A stretch of DNA of 64,000 nucleotides from the NCBI GenBank assembly GCA_025201805.1, contig MU619283.1, forward strand, positions 9,692-73,691. The letters are read 5' to 3'. Position numbers and translations under genes: made by a program. The notes under the pieces are model-generated. The model searched no databases and was not told the DNA's origin. It was given only the letters and a program-made list of their open reading frames with translations. This document shows positions 57,727 through 64,000 of this stretch, in pieces; within the stretch, counting starts at the first letter, position 1; every line of letters begins with the position of its first letter. Origin of the DNA: Parasitella parasitica. Taxonomy: Eukaryota; Mucoromycota; Mucoromycetes; Mucorales; Mucoraceae.

Positions 57727-58347
57727 TCAATACAAGTCATTTTGTGCAGAATCAACACAAAATCCTTGATCATGCAAGATTTTGCTTCTAATCTTCTCAA
57801 CCTTTTCCTTTGCTTCGGTTTCTTCACGTTGTGCAACCAAAATTTCTTCGACAGGAACCTGCCTTAAATTTATTTGGTCTTCCTTTTCCAGATCCTGGAT
57901 CAACAAAAATTAAGTATACAGTATTTGGTCTTTTTATATTCGTACTGATGCTTACAATTTCGCCAAGTAGGACCACATTCTCACCACGAATCAAAAAGAT
58001 ACCTCTTGGAATGTCGCCATAACAATTACCCACATAGATTCGTTCGATTGTATCTTGCAAAACTAAATTTGCTATTTATTTTGCATTAATAAAATATGAC
58101 CCATTCCAATTACCCCTTCAGAAAAAAGAAAGAAAGAAAAAAAGACTAACCGAATTGATCAAATGATCGCAGAGTGCCAATCAACTTGCGCCCATCTCTC
58201 AAAACAACCATCAACTTTTCTAGTGCACATTAAAAAAATCCATCTTTTGTTACGCGCGTTCGAAAATTTCGGTTTAAACAACTTACTGTCAATACTGTCA
58301 ATAAGACCGGTTGACGTAGTGAAAAAGGGTCCACTAGAAATCTCCAT
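57727..58347 (-). CDS. LSM1: Sm-like protein LSM1
   Basis: Exons 58347-58287, 58219-58151, 58071-57956, 57894-57727; 137 aa (human 133). Subunit that defines the cytoplasmic Lsm1-7 ring, which binds the 3' end of deadenylated mRNA and promotes decapping. Sm1 motif: [20 protein letters not shown] then [17 protein letters not shown]. Sm2 motif: [20 protein letters not shown]. The C-terminal helix typical for LSM1 ([35 protein letters not shown]) follows. No anomalies. Confidence 0.96.
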
Positions 58348-59721
58348 ACTCGAACGAAATCAAAAAAAATGTATTCAAGAAAATAGACGAGGTAGAAAAG
58401 AGACGAAAAATTAGTATCACTGTGCTGTAAACTGGTGTACATTTGAAGCTCTACGTGACTCGTCTTGGTATTAGAAATGGTCTTTGATGCTAAACGACAA
58501 TACAGAGGTAGCCCAGTATTGTTTACGTAAGACTATGGATCACTTAGCTACTGATTTGGATATTTAATCAATACAACAGTTTACACAATAGGCTTTTCAG
58601 GAGCAGCGCACTCTCAGGTATGTATTTTATCCATGGAGATAGCCTCAGATAAAGGTTGGAACGAACTTGGGGTTATAAGCACTGGAACCCCTTCGAACGA
58701 GCTTAAATTTCATGCATCAAAATTGTAAAAAATAAATACGCTGATGACTATAAAGTGTGATATTACAGTCAATATTGAATCAATCAAGTTACATCAGCCC
58801 TTGGCAAATCAATTATCAATATTAGATTTGAATGGCTCATTGGTATCCAGAATGCGCAACAACAAACCCATGTACCCGTCAATGTATTTTATGGTGCAGC
58901 GGTAATATCTGTTGTATGGAAAAGGCAAACTTTCCTCAATTTTACCTGTAAGGCGATATGATATGAAGGTATCTGATGTTATAATTGGTTATTGCATACA
59001 TCATACACTATCGTACGTGGAAGTGTCATAATATCATGTAAAGAAAAGAACTCCTTCCACATCTTTTACTGTTCACATTGGTTTATGCCATTTTGTAACC
59101 GTTTACTACATTAGTTCCTGTTTTCTTTTGTATCCGCACTGCACTTTTGCCTTCAGTTAGAGGGCATTGGTAATTTCAGGGTTAGTGAGCTTGTTGAATA
59201 AGCATGTAAACAGCCATTCGACCTCCAATATCTCCTCATAACTCTCTACATCTTTCAACATCCACATCGAGACTTATCATTCAAGGTGATCCATCGCTGA
59301 GGATCATATACGTCAAACATACATTTCGAAATCAAATCCTTACTTTACTTTTCTTTATGAATACCTGAACTCATTGTATCGATGGCTTGTAATTGATTGT
59401 ATTACTGACTTATTGGCCTGAACCCTAAGGGTTGGCAAAAAAATGGTATTCATCTTATTTCAACGGCTATGTTCACTGCTCCCATTTTTCTTAAGTTTAT
59501 CCTTTCCTATATCGATCTAGCCACCAAAAATACCTCTCTGAATCTGTATCATACTCACATCAAGCGAGCTGGTTGGTATGTTTATCATAATAATGATCGA
59601 GGGTTACTTGATCTAAAACCATTAAAGAGATTTGCTGCAACACTGAGATATCGCACTACGATAAATATTAAATAGTAATATATTTCATCCATGTAATTCT
59701 ATATAATGTCTATGCGGATGT
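58348..59721. other. Intergenic region
   Basis: About 1.4 kb between LSM1 and the Mpv17-family gene. Open frame 59469-59675 (+) reads MFTAPIFLKFILSYIDLATK and further residues, without recognisable family. Nothing else I can name. Confidence 0.45.
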
Positions 59722-60474
59722 CTATGCGGAGGAGGAGGATGATGACAATGTGGTTGATGGCATGGCTGAGGCTTGCTGCGTATTAGTGGAGTTTGTCACC
59801 TTTAGAGGTTGAAGCGATTTTTGATTCATGTGAGATAAATAAGAGTTCCAAGCAATTCCAAAGCACGAATTAACAATAGGTCTATAATGAATGGGTATCA
59901 GTGAAAATGTGAATATGTTGACAAAAGGCCAGTAGCAGTAAGCGTTCATGAGTCCCTTGAAATAACTATTTTCGAATTTCATCTTGATTTCTGTCAATGT
60001 ACGACCTTCTAATATGGAAATACCACTCATGAAAATAGCTAGGATGGCCGGTGAAAATAATGCTTGATCTATGCCAACTCTAACAAACGTTGCTATCTCA
60101 GAAAAAAAAAAGAAAGATCAGTCATCTGAACATTATAAAGACGAAAAATAAACAAACCTGCCCATTTGTTCTTAATTTTTACAGCGTTATTGATAAACCC
60201 AAACCAGCTGCCCACTAATGGACCATTGATGGCAGCTGCATAAATCATGATCCGAACAGAGCGACCGACATCATGGTTATCGAAGCCTTTTCTCTCTATA
60301 GCTTGTTGAGAAATGATGTCTCCCAGCGTCATCATGAAGGCTATGTGTCATAGAGAGTTGTCATTAGTCTTGCTCTTCATATTTGAAAATAGTACACTTA
60401 CATGACTGCACCGCAAAGGTTCTAATGGGCTTGTTTATAATATTGTATTGATATTTTTGTATAATTGTATTCAT
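59722..60474 (-). CDS. Mpv17/PMP22 family membrane protein
   Basis: Exons 60474-60402, 60340-60158, 60092-59722; 208 aa. Four-helix membrane protein of peroxisomes or the mitochondrial inner membrane. Family marks: MNTIIQKYQYNIINKPIRTF (Y-x-x-x-L-x-x-x-P-x-x-T-like start), GDIISQQAIE, the GPLVGSWFGF motif, IDQALFSPAIL, and the C-terminal signature YWPFVNIFTFSLIPIHYRPI with FGIAWNSYLS. The residues around W-x-x-W-P typical of the family read YCYWPFVN. The tail is Ser-rich (STTLSSSSSS). Yeast Sym1 and animal Mpv17 are the closest named relatives; channel activity and link to mtDNA maintenance are known only from them. Confidence 0.92.
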
Positions 60475-62124
60475 TCAAGTAACTTATAAAGGAGAAAGAA
60501 AAGGGGAAAAGATTTAAATTATGAGGGGAAGGGGATAGGTACGGTATATGAGCTTTTTTTTAAAACCGAGAATCGTAAATGATCAATACCTGCGATAGGT
60601 TCTAAGCAAATACTTTACCCGGTGTAGTACTGCCAACAAATGATCTTAACCGCAACGAATTTGATGGCTGCTCATATTAATAGTCTTGTGTCTTATGTTG
60701 AAAAATCGGCTGTTGTGGTCTCATTCAGCATAGCCGAGCGCATAGTACCTTACTGTTGTGCGATGCACCGAAGCAGGGTGAAGTGTCTTTGTGGTCTAAT
60801 CTCCTCAAACGATACAAAGAGTTCTAGGCAGTAGATACCAAGAGTCTCTGTTTATTGCAGTTCTATGATCTTTGCAAAGAGGCTGATATCATCAATCTTG
60901 AAATCTTTGTTTTCTTTCTCATGCTTAATCTCAAGAAGATAATGCACGATTATTCAAAGTAATCAATTACAACCTTTTCTATATGAATGATGTTGTTGAT
61001 CTATGCAAAATAGCTCTTGATAATGATTCGTTCGCAGACTCATATAAAATGTGTGTCAGATGGTCTTAAATCGTTACGTAGTTAGTTAGTGTAGCGGATA
61101 GTCTAGAAAGCGATACTGGAATGTATAACGAATATTCAAGAGGCTAATAAGTTATCTTTAGATGATAATAGTGATGCCTTGTGCTCCAGTTCACTATGTC
61201 ACGTGGGTTTATTATGTATACCACGCGCTATGAACACCTTGGTCCATCGGTATTACCACAAAATCATAATGAGACAATAGAACGCTCAGGTAGGAGGATT
61301 AGATCGGGTTATCATTTTTCGTCTTACAATACGTTTATATACAATGTAAAAAGAATTAAATGCCACAATCAATTCGAAGGAGATGACTGAACTTGGGCTC
61401 AAAGCTATTGTCTTCAATCCAAAAAATTAAGATTGCCCGCAGTGTAGAGACGCTCGAAACTAGTACCATACAAAGCAGCAGTTTCCTTTTTCTTTGGTCT
61501 TGTATTTTACAAAAAAAAAAACTAGAGCATTGAATAAATTTAGATTGACCACGGATTCTTTTGTTGATGCTGGAAGGTGGGGAGCAATTGACCGTCCTTT
61601 GCTTGTATGTGCAGTCTTACGATATTGATATCTCAAATTCTGCTTCCTCCAGTAAAAGCTTAAATTACTTTGGTCAAGTTGAGAACTATGTCAGGCTGAG
61701 AACTATGTCAAGTTTTTAAACACCATTATGCAGAAGAAAGACGACGCTAAAAGCTCACTTCCAAAAAAAATCTCTTGTATTCTCAATAAATTACAAAAAG
61801 TATCAAGCTGATTGTTTCTGGCTCTAGAAACTTTTCCCTATAAAGCTTTGATGATGCAAATTTATCAATGAAAGGATCAATTCCAAGAGCATCATCCTCC
61901 ACTGAGCGAAAAATTGGGCTCATTAAAGAATTCTCTCGCCATCAATGTTATAAAATAGGCAAGACATGAAAATCCCGTTTACTTGATTTTTTATTCTAGG
62001 CAATAGTATCGTTTTTGATAAAGAGCATGCAATATAAAGCGACATAATGAGTGTGATCATAAAAAAGACATATAACTGTTGGTTGTTGACATGACGAAAA
62101 AAGCAGCTTAAATTGCTTTTTTTT
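60475..62124. other. Gene-poor region
   Basis: About 1.65 kb between the Mpv17-family promoter and the HSF 3' end. Short open frames at 60640-60834 and 61181-61390 (+) carry no recognised signature. AGCTTAAAT-rich tail near 62100 includes the HSF terminator region. Confidence 0.45.
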
Positions 62125-64000
62125 TTATATATTGGATTGGTCTGCTACATGCAAAGGAGCGTTGATCGACAATATTTCTGTTGGGCTACTGCTACCAGCA
62201 GCAGGAGGGTGAGCTAGCACCTTCTGCTTTTGATGCTGAAACTTGACGTTGGAGTGAATGTGAGGGGGCTGTAGGTAAGAAAAATGTGTTGTTTGATGAA
62301 CTGGTTGCTTATACATTGATGGTTCTGGTTGTGATGGCGGTGGTATTATGGGAGTAGGGAAAGCATAGTATTCTGTTACTGGGGCTTCTTTCTTTTCCAT
62401 GGAGCTGCTGCTCTTGGCAGCAGGTCTCAAGTTGTTATTACTATAATGCTGTCGCTGTTGCTGAGGATACAAGTCATTGCTATAGGAGCTTACTGTTGGA
62501 TAGTTATAAAACTGGGCACTGGTGCTATATTGTTGCATGGTATTGCTGTTGGGAGAGTACATCAAGGTGCCACTGTTATAATATGTATGACAGAGGTCTG
62601 ATGGAGAATTATTATTACATATCGGTATGCTGCTGACTGGATGCGAATGAGTGGCAGATGCATTCATACTGCTGTCTTGCGAAAATTCCACTTTTGGCCT
62701 CGTGGATGCTTGTTCCTCTAAATAGGAGTCAGCAAATTTGGAAAGATGGCAAAAGTACATGGAGAAATCATTATGGTTAGCTGAATTACTATTCTGCGAA
62801 AACGAATTTTGGCTGGGCTGTGGCTGTTCGTTTATGCATTGCGAATACGACGTGTTACTCGGATCGTTAGACTTTGGTCTGTCTTGAGGCACAGATGGCT
62901 GTGGGCTGTGCTGTCTTTGGCGTACCTTATTTGTGCCATCAGCAAGATCAAATAGTCGCCGCTTGTCTGTTTTCGTTGCAGAGTTTATCATGTCGCTGTA
63001 ATTTTTTGAAAAGAACCCAAGGTCATTTAGATTTTCGTTTGCGAACTGGGTGGGGTCAATGCCAAGCTGGGCAGCCAAAGTCTCAATGTTTTCTTGAAGC
63101 TGATCAATGTCGTCCGTAATCGCTTGAGCTGAGCGAGCGGTGGGCTGTGATGCAACATACGTAAGACTGGCTGGCTGCACTGTTCCAATGTCGACAATAG
63201 TTGAATAGGAACTCGCTACTGTTTTTTGCTTTCTATCTATTATAAAGGTTGGTAATTTGACAGCGTAGTATCTGATGAGATTAATACCTTGGCTAGCAAA
63301 ATCAAATTTGCACGTATTATCAGGGGCTGTCTAACTGTTAAAAATACGAGGTAAAAAGTGGCACACGCTTGAATAATTTACCTTCCAAGTTTATTGCGGC
63401 CGGGCTCGTATCGTCATCTCCATCGCTTCCACTGCTGTTTCCACTGCTGTTGCCACTGCTGTTGCCACTATCGCTGCTAGCAGCACCGCCGTCGCTGCTT
63501 CCGAGAGCACTATCACTGCTATGGTCACGCGCAGAAACGTTGCATTTTGAAATTGATTTCGAAAGATGCTTCATGTTCATCTTGTAATTGTTCGGATCGG
63601 CTTGTGCTGGCTGATTGGAAGGTTCAGCTTGATCAAATTCAGCATTTTTGTTACTGGAGCTCATCAGCAAACAGTTGTCATTGGAAAATACAGCAGTGAG
63701 GAATTGCAAAATTTTGGAGATGACTTGTTGGTGTTTCTGGTGTTTCTCTCTGGAAGCCAAGGTTTCTTGCCAAATGATTTCGTTATCGCGATGCAAATTA
63801 CAAAGATCGGCAGTGATGTTGACTTGGTGTTTTTTGATAGAAGATATCTCCCTTACCAAAGCTCCCAAATTGACAGGATCTGCATTAGCTTCTTGACGAT
63901 CTCGATTTCGCTTTCGTGTAACTAGAATCAAGAGATCTGGCCGATTCTTTTGGAAATTCGGACTACTAAATTCCCACTCCTCAACATTCGGGTTCTTCTT
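62125..64000 (-). CDS. Heat shock factor-type transcription factor (partial)
   Basis: Exons >64000-63382 and 63287-62125; 593 codons plus stop visible. The first residues (NPNVEEWEFSSPNFQKNRPD, then LLILVTRKR) are the C-terminal end of an HSF-type DNA-binding domain, whose family pattern is F-x-H-x-x-F-x-R-x-x-P-x-L-L-x-x-I-x-R-K. Next comes a heptad region NLGALVREISSIKKHQVNIT to ISKILQFLTAVF, the trimerisation HR-A/B. A Ser/Gly/Asp tract (NSSGNSSGNSSGSDGDD) precedes the intron. The second exon carries the HSF1-like DDIDQLQENIETLAAQLGID then PTQF, and long Ser/Asn/Gln/Pro-rich activation-type sequence. The DNA-binding domain is interrupted by the window edge. Hsf1 is likelier than Sfl1 or Skn7 (no receiver domain), but the call is at family level. 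Confidence 0.88.

Overview
The window is nuclear DNA of a filamentous fungus. It is AT-rich, the genes are broken by many short GT-AG introns (mostly 45-65 nt, with branch-point-like CTAAC/CTAAT motifs upstream of the acceptor), and most gene products have clear eukaryotic orthologues. The mix suggests an early-diverging fungus, most likely Mucoromycota/Mucorales. It combines typical fungal genes (Heh1/Src1, a Tea1-type kelch protein, HSF, Has1) with genes missing from yeasts but shared with animals (a full YEATS2 orthologue, a BRD8 orthologue, an SLC45-type sugar transporter), plus Gly/His/Asn/Ser-rich proteins I cannot place. The order-level assignment is inference. I rebuilt exon structures by hand from reading frames and splice sites. 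Every multi-exon model given below with explicit exons keeps the frame throughout; exceptions are stated.

Layout. 1-284: 5' end of a mitochondrial methionyl-tRNA synthetase (-). 864-3324: RasGEF protein with W-x-GYP repeats (+). 4367-9488: two chromatin-reader genes on the - strand, YEATS2 and BRD8. 9654-10493: mitochondrial RsfS/Iojap factor (-). 11197-13660: an unknown acidic protein and a secreted choice-of-anchor-A protein (-). 15157-18028: a Gly/His/RGG-rich protein and a lineage-specific protein (+), with a 41-bp tandem repeat and TATA box before the first. 18921-22149: NDUFB11, elongin C (+) and dihydrolipoamide dehydrogenase (-). 

22682-28281 is an accessory island. A 269-bp inverted repeat, with no mismatch seen by eye, carries the 3' end of a Tc1/IS630-like transposase and flanks about 4.1 kb. 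Inside are a 180-bp-period tandem repeat, a broken multi-exon gene of unknown family and a long CAG/CAA tract; outside on the right lies another fragment resembling the broken gene.

28863-34354: SLC45/SUC-type sugar transporter, eIF3e and an unknown Ser/Asn-rich protein, all on the - strand. 34355-37227: gene-poor, with one tRNA-Glu(UUC). 37228-42518: kelch/coiled-coil polarity protein and Heh1/Man1-type inner nuclear membrane protein (+). 42709-43663: DUF4203 membrane protein (-). 44681-50440: DEAD-box helicase Has1 and mitochondrial processing peptidase beta (+), about 2.6 kb apart. 51485-53732: a Ser/Thr-rich single-pass membrane protein and a frameshifted START-domain gene (+). 53779-55861: bHLH factor and a family-16 methyltransferase (-). 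57282-57515: mini-protein (+). 57727-60474: LSM1 and an Mpv17-family protein (-). 62125-64000: heat-shock-factor-type regulator (-), cut by the window edge inside its DNA-binding domain.

Functionally this is a mostly housekeeping segment: mitochondrial biogenesis and respiration (MetRS, RsfS, NDUFB11, DLD, MPP-beta, Mpv17), RNA and translation (eIF3e, Has1, LSM1, tRNA-Glu) and chromatin/transcription (YEATS2, BRD8, elongin C, Heh1, bHLH, HSF), interrupted by one transposon-rich island. I see no operon-like organisation, CRISPR array or phage.
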